DNA from: Phoronis ovalis
Lineage: Eukaryota; Phoronida; Phoronidae
NCBI GenBank assembly: GCA_028565635.1
Contig: JAOXYB010017408.1
Location: 1 to 35,950 of the forward strand
Length of the DNA stretch: 35,950 nt
Direction of reading: 5' to 3'
Every line of letters begins with the position of its first letter. The stretch's first letter is position 1. Below the pieces are notes generated by a model. That model saw only the letters and a list, made by a program, of their open reading frames with translations, was not told where the DNA came from and ran no database searches. A program made the translations under genes and the position numbers. Below, one piece after another: positions 1 to 12,000 of this stretch.

Positions 1-2700
1 CCCAAATTTCGTACACCCCCCAAAATTAGAAAAAATAATTATTATTTTTTTGTACGAATTTGAGAAGAATTACCGTAGTAAGAACATATCCTCATTTTGA
101 AAATTTCTTCAAAAATTTTTTAGTTGATAATGCACGATGAATAAATGTGTGCACCTTGCCAAAATGATAGTTTTACGGAAAAAAATGTTGCCCATAAAAC
201 ATGTACATTTATGGAAAGTCATGCTAGACTTACCATTATTCATTCTGATACTGGCTGCAACAATGGTACTGTTGTAAACTAAAAACCAAAACAACAGAAG
301 AGAGAAATTTGTCATTTGCATCAATGTTAATGTTAAAAGCTTAGCTACAAATGTTTTAAATCTAGTTTTAATTACAAACAGAAAACTTGTTATCATACTT
401 TGTTTGATAAAAAGCAGCATGTGTTTATTGAAAGGTTTGAAAAATTGCAGTAAAATAAAGTTGTTTAGTAAATTGTTTAGGCATATGTTAATACAACTCT
501 AGTGAGTAGGTTTTAAAATGTTATAAGGTCTACCTACAGGCCTGCCTGGCATATAGCACTTCCATATCTAGCTGCCTATCAGTTTATGAATAAATTGAAC
601 TTATGATCTAAGAGAAATAGATTATCATGCAAATTTTTTTTTGGTAGGTATGCACATAAAATTTTGATGTCAAAAGTGCAAAATGGGAATTATATGCAAA
701 AACATGAAAGCATTCGGCCATGCTGAGCACAATGCTAATTGATTTTAATTTTTTTTGTACCTAGAGGTGGATAATGGAATTTTTTATAGGTTGTCTGCAT
801 TTTTGCCTTTTCACACCATTTTAAGATACAAAAAATTGACAAGAGTACAAAATGTGAGTAATTTATTAATCTGTCGATTTATTAACAGAAAGGCTGTACT
901 GGCTCCGGTTAACATATGGGGAATAATAGATGTGTCACTCTGAGGGATCCATCTTGTTCTGCCCATCATTAACTTTACTGGGGATAATGCCAGGTTCTAT
1001 TGTCGCCTCTATTGTCATTTATTCAATAACTGACATTTATTATGTACAAAAACTTCTTTAAAATTTCGATCATGCGAAATGTAGGATATTTTCAGTAGAA
1101 TTTAGTTGAGGACTGTTGTTCTGGGCATATTTTTTTGAAGTTTAAATATTTGCTTTATTTACAAACAAAATTGGAGTGCAGACTGAGAATTTTGGCTGCT
1201 AACAGATTTTTTATTATAGGATCTTTTCCTTTTAGTATGAAGAGTAAAATGCACAGTAATATTTAACTTGTTACATAATCTTTATTGCAGTTCCCACTTC
1301 TTCATTAAGGTACATTTATAATAATATCATTGGATTATTATTAGAGGGAGTCCTTAATGTGTCTACTGATCTAAAAATTTAATTAGCAGGTGCTAAATGT
1401 ATGTAGTAGTATTAAAGATATGTCTTCAATATAATTGTTGTATTTTCAGTTGTAGAATTATATTCAACCCTGATAAACAGCTTCATGAAAAGAAGCTTTC
1501 ATAACTATTCCTAGATGAATCTTAGTTGTTTTAACATAGTTACTGTATTCATGTGTTAAACAGATGGCTAGTAATACAGAAACTATTGTCCATAAATTGT
1601 AATATTATAATCTTTGAAATCTGAAGTTAAAATCTTAATCAGTTGAACTATCTGGAATATGTTTACTCAACTTAAAAATCCTCTTGATAAGTATAACAAT
1701 CAGTAGATTTTATATGTTTGGTTAGAGATAATCCAACCTTGTCTTATGCACCTGTCACTCCTATTATATGTTGAGGTGTGGTACATTCTTTCAGCTGTCC
1801 TTATGGTTTTTTACCCATCTATTTTATTCTCTTCAGAGAAAATATTTTGTAAAAACTTAGATTGTAGTATTAAAATATTTAAAATGTATTCAACATAAAT
1901 ATATCTTGTTAATTATTGGAACTTTAATTTACATAAATATTGCTGAAGTAAAATGGTATACCTGAACACCCCTATGGGTTTGGACTCATCCACGCAGTAA
2001 AACCAGTGAGAATATCTGGTCTTTACTGTTTGTGTGTTGTGAACTTATATGGATGACTGAGTATTATTTATGACCTGAAAATGGTTTATACAAGCAGCCA
2101 ATTCACTTTTATCCATCTGATGTTTGGATAGTGGAGAATCAGGCAAAAGGAATTTGACAATAACTCAGTAAACAGTTCATTGAATATGGTTTTCATAGAG
2201 TGATTTATATTCCCAGGGATTTCAAATCAAAAACATAATATCTAGTCTTGGTGTTTATACAGTGTGGAGTTATTAACTACCAACAGTTTTGAAGAGTCTA
2301 TAAAAATATCACTGAAGTGTTAGGGCTTCTGATAGGGCTGTAGAAGATAGTGATAAGGATGTGTTTTACAGAAAATACCAAGTGGAAACATAGCAGGATG
2401 ATTTAACATCATAGGATAGATATTTGAGATCAGAATTCACATGATACATTTCTAGTTCATGTGATTGACCTGTGTTCTGTACATACTTTTAGGCTAGGCT
2501 AACTGACCATCAGGTTTTAATATAACAAGATACTTTCTGTTTCTGAAATACTTTCTGAGCTCTAGTTAAAATTCAAATTAGAGGTTGAATAACATCTATG
2601 AACTTTAACTAATTAAGTAGGAGTTGTCGGTGGATTAGGGATTGGATAACATATATGAACTTTTCCCTAATTAAGTGGATTAAGAAATCAACGTTCCTAT
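1..2700. other. Non-coding upstream stretch, probably intron
   Basis: No Ig-like coding exon, RNA gene or recognisable mobile element is seen in this AT-rich stretch. The Ig2 exon at 2931 needs an upstream exon carrying the first part of Ig2, and I do not find one here, so this is most simply the 3' part of an intron of the long isoform. It also holds the possible 5' flank of the internal promoter described below. Bases 4-61 form an imperfect inverted repeat. The open frames here resemble nothing I know. Confidence 0.6.
2583..2680. repeat. Imperfect tandem repeat, two copies, each with a TAATTAAG core
   Basis: Two similar stretches of roughly 37 bases lie about 57 bases apart: 2586-2622 (GAATAACATCTATGAAC...TAATTAAGTAGG) and 2643-2679 (GGATAACATATATGAAC...TAATTAAGTGG). 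The TAATTAAG cores are at 2610-2617 and 2668-2675. TAATTA is the core site of many homeodomain proteins. The pair ends about 30 bases before a TATA-like box, so it may be a regulatory duplication; that function is inference. Confidence 0.6.
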
Positions 2701-2708
2701 TTGTGGAA

Positions 2709-2745
2709 TATATAAAGAAGTTATTTAAATTGTACAGCATCGAGT
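2709..2745 (+). promoter_or_regulatory. Candidate internal core promoter (TATA box and start region)
   Basis: TATATAAAG lies at 2709-2717. A start site at the usual distance of about 30 bases would fall near 2739-2745 (GCATCGAGT), giving a 5' leader of about 70 bases before the ATG at 2811. That leader would contain a seven-codon upstream ORF at 2750-2773. In AT-rich DNA a TATA match alone is weak. The support comes from its position directly ahead of a signal-peptide exon. Confidence 0.35.
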
Positions 2746-2810
2746 ACCAATGTCACAGCCAGTGTTGGAGTAATATTAGGATTAAAAATTATCAGCCAAA
2801 TTGATCAAAC

Positions 2811-2886
2811 ATGGTGCAACTGCTTATACTAGCGATAATCTTAGCTCTCGGAGTATTACCAGCACAGATTACATCATTTGATATCG
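2811..2886 (+). CDS. Lar: Candidate alternative first exon: signal peptide of a short LAR isoform
   Basis: The ATG at 2811 has A at -3 and G at +4 and is the first Met after an in-frame TGA at 2802-2804. It opens a 25-codon frame starting MVQLLILAIILALGVLPA, a textbook signal peptide: short N-region, Leu/Ile core, then LPAQ as a possible cleavage area. The frame ends at GATATCG|GTGAGT, a good donor in phase 1; without splicing a TAA follows two codons later. All Ig and most FN3 boundary exons downstream accept phase 1. Joining to the next exon (2931) would need a 44-nt intron, far below the 167-nt minimum in the rest of the gene, and would give half an Ig fold. Joining to 11829 (Ig3) or a later phase-1 exon would give a sensible short receptor. 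This is not in the longest transcript model; it is a prediction. Confidence 0.5.
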
Positions 2887-2930
2887 GTGAGTAACATGTT
2901 TATTTTTATATTGACATGATTTTTTTTCAG

Positions 2931-3044
2931 TCCACTCTCTTCAAATTTTGAACAGTTCAGAGTCAGATGAGGGAAAATATGAATGCGTAGCAGAGAATGA
3001 GGCTGGCGTTAATTATTCCTTCCCCGCAAGTCTCTACGTTCGAG
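2931..3044 (+). CDS. Lar: LAR exon: C-terminal part of Ig domain 2
   Basis: The acceptor TTTTTTTTCAG is at 2920-2930 and the donor CGAG|GTATGT at 3045; phase 1 at both ends. It encodes [19 protein letters not shown] and on to SLYVR, matching the F and G strands of LAR Ig2 (vertebrate ALQI...ESDQGKYECVA...NLYVR). The Cys of YEC is the second disulfide Cys of the Ig fold; its partner lies in an upstream exon not in the window. The exon follows a T-rich tract and is separated by only 44 nt from the candidate signal-peptide exon. Confidence 0.93.
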
Positions 3045-6000
3045 GTATGTGTCTATACCACTCCTCTGTGCAAATATATTTTTTAGTGTTTTACCATTTG
3101 TTATTGTGGCAATTAAATATTAGTATGTTGCAGGAAATTTATTGATAGATCAATAATAAAATGATAAAGTATGCATGCTTCATTGCACCGCATGTATTGT
3201 TTGCCTTTAGTATATATGCGTAGCTGATATTGATCTATCTGTTAGCATTGACAATCAGTCCACTGTTAGATAATTACCCATCGCAAAAAATTAGCCATCT
3301 TGTCATATGGTGACATTTAAATGGATGTCTTCGTAGACTCCCTGGCCATCACGTTACTGTTGTGATATAAAATGTTCTGCCTTGCAGTCAAAGTGAGTGC
3401 AAAATTATCAAATTAATTGTACATTTTGTTGCATTTCATGTTCTCGTTTTTTTGTTGCAATTCTCAGTATTTTCTGTCCTATATCATTTCATTAAATGCA
3501 AACATTTTCCTGACAACTATCAAAGCGATACTTCATAAAATTACGATGATATCTGTTGTGTTTTGATACAAATATTCAACACATCTGATTTGTTCTTTCT
3601 TTCTTGAGGTCATTTTTATTACAGTAGTAGTCTGCAATCATTCTAATTGATTCCCTGCGTGTTTAATGGCCTGGCTTCCTTGGTTGTTATTTTTGCTTAC
3701 CCCCTGTTCTGAAGATGATTATATTCTGTCTGTCCTCATTGTTCATAATTAAACTTGTTTGTGGCTTGGAAGTGTATGTATCCAGGTGGTAGCCCTGTAT
3801 TGATAAGCTTTGTCTGGCTCTTTTGTTTCACATGTTTTCAGTGGTTTTCTGGCTCTTTTAAGTATGAATCAAGTTTTGATTTAACCTATCATTTTTTGTG
3901 GGAAACAAAGTTATACATTTCTAGGGCTGTGAGATTCGATTGCTGTGTTTTCATTTTAGAGCTACGTGACTTTGTTGCTATGTTTTCATTTTTCTGCTTT
4001 ACTGCGTTCATATAACCTTATTGTATATTTTGAAACAGCCTATTTGATCCTCCTAGTTTTTTTTGTTAACAAATTTTACCTTTAAAAATTGCATATGATC
4101 TCATCCATATGAAATATGAATCTAAGTGCTGTATAAAGTTCATATAATCATCCCCTACTATATGCACCAATATGAGTAGATTACCAACTGTGGGGAACTG
4201 ATCAGATTTCTCTATTTTAAAAGTTTTTCTTACTTGAGGAACATTTCTTAATGATCTGTTGAGAAATCCTGTTGATGCCTTTCAAAAGTTTCTGACAGAT
4301 TCAAGTGAAGATCATTGAAGCTTGAAACCTTTAAAAGTTTAAATTTGACTCTGATGTGTTTGTGGGTCTTTGCCATTATGTCAAGATTTGTCAGCATTTA
4401 CTTGGCTTTGGTTAAAAAAATTCAATCCAGATGTTTTCTTAACTATGTCTTCTTGAAAAAAAAATATAGTTGACTATGTATGATTGTCAGTCTCTCCCTG
4501 TTGCCTCAGTCAGCATGTACGCTATTGGGTATTAAAAATTAATCAGAAAACCCAGATGTTTATACCTACTCCTGAAATTCTTATTATACTAAGTATTAAA
4601 CCATACCTTTAACTAACTAACTTTACCCAGCTGTTAAACCCTCATCATGGCTTGGCTTCACATGCAATCCTCTGACTAATACATCAACTATTTACTGGTA
4701 TATAATTATCCCACACAAAACAGGTTAGTTTTTGAGAAAAAATCCTGAATTTTCAATACACCTGTTCTTTATTTTACGCCCCAGACATCTCAATTTCATG
4801 CGAAGTGTGCTCGGTATATTATTTGTTGGCATAATTTCCCTATACTTCTATTTTATTTTGTTTTATAGTTTTTTTTTGTTTGCTTTACGTCAATAAGGAA
4901 GCGGCTGCTTTTGTATTGAAATGCTAATATACCAGCCATATTATAATTTGAGATAAACTGTAATAGAACTTGTTATTTTATTCTGCCTTTGTTAAGAATT
5001 TGTCGTTTATTTCCTTTGTTAATTAAACATTATTAGATTAATATTCTGTTTTAATTATTTGCTAGAGTTGCTCTTATTAAGAATTTTTACATTTAATCAA
5101 ATCCTTTCTACCTGGAATTTTACAAGTATGATTGGATTTACGAAAACTTGGAATTTGGCCAAACGATTATATAGTGTCAAATTTTGGTGACGCGACTGGG
5201 CTTAAAAGGGTAAAGGCAAAGTAACTTTAAATGTTAATGGAGAATCCATGTTGTGTGTAACATTTGTAGATCTAGAGACAGGAAGGGTTTCTTGCTGCTG
5301 CTTCATTTCTGTGTACCATTGCTCTAAGAAATTCTTACAGTTGAGGGATACAGATTCAGACATGTTTAAAAAAGCTTATGGAGATGGAGACAGGTGTCTG
5401 CCATAATTGAACAATTTGAAATTTACACCTGTAATTAAGTTCAGACTTGTAAGCTAATAATTGGCAGATTTTGTATGCTTTTTCCACATCCTTATTAATA
5501 ATGGCGACATCTGGTGATAGTTTTGAATGAAGCTTTATTTTTTATTCCAAATTATCCAAATTTAAGGATATAACTAAACTAGGGCTTTGTCTGAATATTA
5601 TCCTGTAATTGTATACCTTCAAAATTGGTGGAGGAAGTTTTTTCATATATGCAATGTCACCAAATTTGACACTATATAACAGAATCTTCCTCAGTACATC
5701 CAACATACCCTTCTTATAACCAACTGAACATTATAACATCGTGCTTTTATATACCCTGCTTAAAGAAACTTCGGCTGAACATGGTAAGACATGGTCATTT
5801 CACTGTACAATATTTTTTGATAAGAAATGTTGATGCCTTTAGCCTACTGTCCCACATAGCATGTTATTATCCTTACTTGTAACATTTGTTTGCATTCAAA
5901 TGCAGAGTTTTGTTAAATTTAAGATGGAATACAGTTAGTCCTTAAAACATAATACATGCCCATTTAATTACGTAATGAATTGCTCCCTTTCTGAATATCT

Positions 6001-9000
6001 TCCGAGAAAGGTGGCTTATGGTAAATAATCTTGCAAGTCGGTAAAAAGTGACCACGTCTTGTCTTCTGGAAGTGATATATATTAGATTTTCTTCAGTTTG
6101 CCTAGATTTTTAATTTATATTTGTCGAAACAAATCCCTGCATTTGAATTGTAAATATTTGCTGGTTTTGGAATCCAGTTTTATCCTCATCCACCTGCATG
6201 TAACCTTGGTTATGGTCACATGTCATTACTAAGCCATAACTAGCGTTTTAATATTACAGCTACACATAATGCACAGGTTTGAGTAACATGTGGAAGAATG
6301 CATCAGAATGTCTGCTTGTCCTGTATAAAGATACAATGAATCATTTGGTCACCAACGGCTGACGTGCCAAAATATTAAACCTGCTATTTATGCAAAAAAA
6401 ATTAGCTTTCACGTTTAATTTATGATTAGAGTTAGCTGCCAAAAAAAAACCTATGCATATAGTTTATGTATGATAGTTATTTTTTAAAGGTAAACATAAG
6501 GGCTTTGAACCAGGCCATGAAATAATTTGTCATTTTCTTGAAGGCAAAAGCAGGTCAACCTTGCACTGTCACATTACTATTCATACAGTGACAATTTTGT
6601 TTCTGGAGGCTATAGCATCAGCTAATTCAATAGTCCAGGCTGTGGAAATAATAGGCTAGTTTTGCCCGTAATGTAATATAATTATAGAAAAGTCATTTCC
6701 TGTAATTTTTTAAATGTTGGAAATATTCACCCTATGTATACTTGAACCTGTGCACGTAAAACAAAACTCTCAAAGTCTCATTAATTGTGGGCACCTTTGC
6801 TTCTGGCCGCCTTATTTCTGCAAAGTATGTTTAATATATAGAAGTTAATGACTTGAAAGAGTTCTTTAATTGTATAGATTCATCAGAGCGTTTTCTGTTT
6901 TCAAATTCACAACCCTCCCTGACATTAATTACCCTTTTTTTCCAAATGTTCAAGTTCCACCTAACAAAACCACTATTTTTTACTGTACTAATTCAAGAAC
7001 TCTTTGCAATTTTGAAAATATTTATCATAGGCACTGAGAGTTTTGTTCATAAACACCCATGCATGAGTTATATGTTTGTTAACCACCAACGTTTTTAATT
7101 CCACCTTTCTTCCCGTAAATTAAAGATGATCTACAGGACTTGTTGTTAACAGGTAGGAGGGTAAAGAAATAAAATTAAACAACTGAAATGTGTGCAACGG
7201 AACTGAAATTACACTACCTGCTTGTATATACGTATTACTATAGTATATATACCAGTTTTGTCACTGTTGTTAAAGCTTGCAGTCAAATAATTTGCTTTGA
7301 ATACTAGAGGTTTTGACAGTGTGTGACAATTAGTTAGTGTGATCAGAGATGATCAGTGCCAAGTTATGAGCAAGTCACAAGTGTTATTTTAATGTTACCA
7401 GCTTAGATATGAAGCAGGCGTTGACAATTCGTGGGTTGCTCATCCTGGCACTGATACAGACTATAAAGCAAGCTTTTCAGATGATGTGATTTTTAGTTTG
7501 TGTGATGGTGTTATTATGATTTAATTCTTTGTATTCAAATTATATGAAGAAATTGTAGACATTGTCAGAATTTCTGGTGATCATCATAACAAGTATTTCA
7601 TGCTCCATATTCCGAACCTGTTCAATTGTATACATGCAATTGAGCACCCTCATTCCCGGAAGATGATTCAAAGATGATGTTGCTGCCAAATATAGATCTT
7701 GTTTCATATTTGACAGCAATCTTACTTTGATGACAGCACATGACATGTATCATCAGTTAACCTTTAGTAATTAATGATGTATGTATGTATAATTCCATGT
7801 CATTCTTGTGTACAAAAATTATTCTGTTGAATGGGTAGGAAGAATGGAAATTATCACTTTGCCCTTGCTAACACTTAATCAGAGAGAACCACACAGTCAA
7901 TTTGTTTGGACTATAAATCTCTTTTGTACTGCAATTAAAACCGCACTGAATTATTTACTCCTGAATTTCCTTTAAAGTCAATTGATCCAAGGACTAGTAT
8001 CCAGGAATCTCTTATTAACTGTGACCCTGGGGTTTTCTCCTTTCCAGATGTAAGCACCTTTTGTTCGTAGTGACTATGGAATGAATTTCTCATGAACCAT
8101 GGTGTCCATGATATCGCAAGACTGGAATGTGTTGTAGCTAACTGATTTCTATATCCATTCATATTAAAAGCAGAAATTAAATTTATGTACTCCTTATTTA
8201 GGGACTAAAGTATGGTTTTAATTTCGACATTCTTGGCATGTTGCCAATATGTTTTTTGTGGCCACAGGGAGGAAAGATCCAGGGTGCTATTTGTTTTTTG
8301 TATCACTTTCAGAAAATAAGTTTGTTTTTCATACTATAAATTGTTATCAAATATTATCGTTTATGACATGTGTCAATATGATCATAAATTGTATAGGAAG
8401 TTATGTGCCAGTATTGTCCTTCTATTCTAAAAAACGTTTATTTATATATAGGGAGACATATCACATCAGGCCTTTCATTCAGAGATTTTCAATCTACAGC
8501 GGGACAAACAAATTCAATTTTAAAAATTGTTCTCCAAGTCTCTAGAGCTAATTTCATGTATGAAGCTTTGAAAAGGAAAAATGAGTGATCAATAACATGA
8601 AGAAAAACTATAATTCTTTTTCTGCAAAACAATTTTCTTGAGTTATGTTTCATGTTTAAGTAAATCAATATAGTAATTTGCCATACATCAGAACAGAACT
8701 TGTTACAAGTCGACTTTTACACATCAAAACCAGTGAAGTCTTAGGGTTTTGAAGTTTAATTATAGTTTATAATTCAGCAAGGTTGTTGACTTCTCTTGAT
8801 ATGCTGCAATAACTGTCAGTAATTGTCAGCTAGAAATAACACACATTTAAACTGTAAAAACTGCACAAGTAGCAATCAGATTCAATACAGGTAAAGACGA
8901 AATGCCATTAATATTGAGAAAGCTAAAACTAGCTCACCAATCAATCCAAGTAGATGCAAAATTGCATTACCTAGCAACCAAACCTGTAAAGCACTTGTTA

Positions 9001-12000
9001 ATAGGAAATGTATTTTTCTCAGTGTCTATTGCAGTAGGTACATGAACTAGTACTTAACTTGTGGTTGCTAGTGATTAGCACTAAATTGGTTTTGCTTTTT
9101 TTATTCCATTTACAATGATTTTAAAATAACTGTAATCCTAGTGAAAATTTTTAAAAAGTGCTCTAAAACACACAAGTTTTGTCTGAAAACATGATTGAAG
9201 TGTCTCACTTTTTTTGTCACAAAGTTTTTGTAAGCCTCGTTTCTTGTTCAACTTATTTTCATTTGTTGTGAAATATTTTGTGTTTAGTGTCTGGAAATTA
9301 GAGTCAATAATATTGAATATTACGTAGCTTCTTCGTAGAGGGTGTTTGTGCCGTGTTACCTATAGAAAAATATTATGTACTAGACCTTCTTATTGTAGTG
9401 ACATCAAAAAGTCTAAAATTACCAATAAGCCTATGAATAATTTATCCTGTCAGAACAGTGAAGCATAATAACATCAAGGCTTTATAACACACCTCTTTAA
9501 TAATTACATCTGGTCTATCTATGCACTATTTCGATTAATACTGGAAATTGGATATTGATAAAGTATTTATTGAAACTATATGTGTAAAAATAGTCTCTTC
9601 CTTTATAAGGTTTAGTTTGAAATTGTAAACCTGCAGGCATCCATTTTAATTCAAAAGTTTTGGAATCCAATGAAACGTTTTTAAACAATTAGACTTTAAA
9701 GTAAAATTGCTGGTGCAACCTGTTATTACACGAAAGTACTGAAGTCAACTAACCAGTCTGTTTAAGCGATATTAATATTTAATATTAAGCTCTGTCATAG
9801 GATATAATAATTAAAACTTCATGAAGCACCTTTTGTTCAGAATTTTTTTCCCAGTGCAGAAACAGTTTAAAAGTCGAGGACTCATTAAAAATTTACTGAA
9901 TGACTTTTGTTCTCGTGCGTTTCGCCAACAACAAAAGATTGTAATATTTAATACCTTAGCAATCTGTGGTAATGACGTATTATTTTAGTGTCATAATACA
10001 CCTACTAACTATTAATTATGTATTTTGAAAAACCCCTTCAGCAGTAATAAAACAATTAAAAATGTACCAGTTGACTTTTTTAATGAAATTGTCCCAATTC
10101 ATAGGTTGTGTGAATAACAAAAGAGAATGAAATCTTTCTCCCCCATGGCGCTGAATGACGACATAGGAATTTTATAAATGTGTTACACCTACAACAAATA
10201 ATGTGCTGCGAAAAGCCTGATTGTGATTGTTTATACTTCAGGATTATGACACAGGATACAGTCATTAGATACTGTTTCAATGTGGCAATATAGGGGATTA
10301 AAATTACTTCAAACTTAATGTCTCAATCTGAGGGAAAGTGAGCAGGTGCTTATAATGAATATAATCTATGGGTCTAAAAAGTAATCAAAAACGTATTCCA
10401 TGTTTCTGGAACCTGCAGCCAAATCCGGATTCTTTATTTTGTCCCTGAAATGTTTTGAAGCTATTTAGGTTAGTGGTTTTATGTGTCAGAAATGGGCAAG
10501 TGTTATTGGTATTTTTTTCATTAATAGTATAATTTGACATATCATCAAGAGAGTAAACACTTCTGTACTGGCTATGAATTTACTGATAGAATTTACATAA
10601 TAACCCTAATTAGCATGTCTGCCGTTAATTGCTATAGGATAGAGAGTCCAATTTCCTAATGTATTCTATGAATTAATAACTTTATACAATGCCACTTTGC
10701 TGCAAATATAATGTTTTGCTTAACACCCAAACCTAAGATTAATATGTTTAAATTTTAATTTTGTTTCTGTGTGGTAATGTTCTTGAAGTTTAAGAAAGTA
10801 ATGAATGAATGTGTTTGGATTTGTTAACAGGAAAATTAAATCCTGGTTAGTTTCAACAAATTTGTTATCAAGCTAGAAACCTTTGAACTTTTGGCATTTT
10901 GTTACATTGATATAACCACAAGATATGTAATAGACTAAATTTCCTTGTTCTAATAATACATAATGTTTTGAGTTCCCTAGATTTTAAATATGTTTGGTTA
11001 CTGTTTGCTTTTACGCAGCTTATTCATCATTTTACGCAGATGTAGTTGTTTCTAAATTAGATATACATAAAGTATATTTTTATGCATAGAGGTATGTAGA
11101 GGTAGGATAAGTACATTAATCAGAATGTAGAGCTTTTGACCTTGTAGACTGCAGCTGATTGTATATGTGCTTCTAGTATACACCCAATAGGAGGCACTAG
11201 CGTAGTCCTCAAAGAATGAATCAATGAACAATATCTGTTCTGCTATTTAGCCTGATGTAAAAGAATAGTTGGAATAAAAACATGTATTTTAGTGCAGATA
11301 TTATGAATTCTGAATATGGTATTCTTTAAGGTGTGTGTTTCTTTTTGTTGTTTCTCTAATATTTTCTCCGATTCGTTCTCACGTTTCACTTTCATGTTTT
11401 CGGGTATGATAATCCTTCAAACTTTAAAATGGATGTTATGTGTCAATTTGAATGATTTCAATTCTTGATTATACAAGGATCTACTTTTACCATATTTTTC
11501 ATGTTTAATATTATTATTATTATTACATGTGTTTTATTCAATTTCGTTTCAGATGTATCAACAAGTTTTAAATTTTGTTTTAATTTGTGTTTCGTGGTCC
11601 ATCCAATGTAGTGATCAAATTTTGGAGAGTATAAGCTTAATATTGTGATGTTGTATTAAGAATTTCTAAAGAATTATGTTATCTTAAAGATTTTCGTATC
11701 GTGCGAGTAACATGTGTATGTGAATGTGCATTTTGTAGTAGAAATTGCATTGTGATATAACATTGCACAAGCATGTTTTAGGAGTCTTGTTCACTACGTT
11801 CATTGCATTGTTTTTTGCACTTTTACAGTCCGGCGTGTGCCTCCCCATTTCTCTATCCCTCCAGAGAACCAAGAGGTTATGCCAGGTGGCGATGTCAATA
11901 TCACATGTGTTGCGGTCGGTTCGCCTATGCCTTTTGTAAAATGGCGTAAAGGGGCCGAAGAACTGACCCCACAAGATAACATACCCATTGGACGCAATGT

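Noticed and set aside
109-420. 103-codon minus-strand open frame with Leu/Phe-rich sequence
   Set aside because: Composition reflects AT-rich DNA; no recognisable domain, splice or promoter context.
641-652. Recursive-splice-like site (poly-T, GGTAG|GTATGC), with a similar AACAG|GTAGGA near 7150
   Set aside because: Such juxtaposed sites are expected by chance in T-rich introns and there is no independent support.
2887-2930. 44-nt intron joining the signal-peptide exon directly to the Ig2 exon
   Set aside because: Phase fits, but all core introns are at least 167 nt and the product would hold only half an Ig domain with an unpaired Cys.
3368-3394. Strong acceptor followed by GTGAGT (TTCTGCCTTGCAG|TCAAA|GTGAGT)
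   Set aside because: The enclosed five bases do not preserve phase for the exon at 11829.
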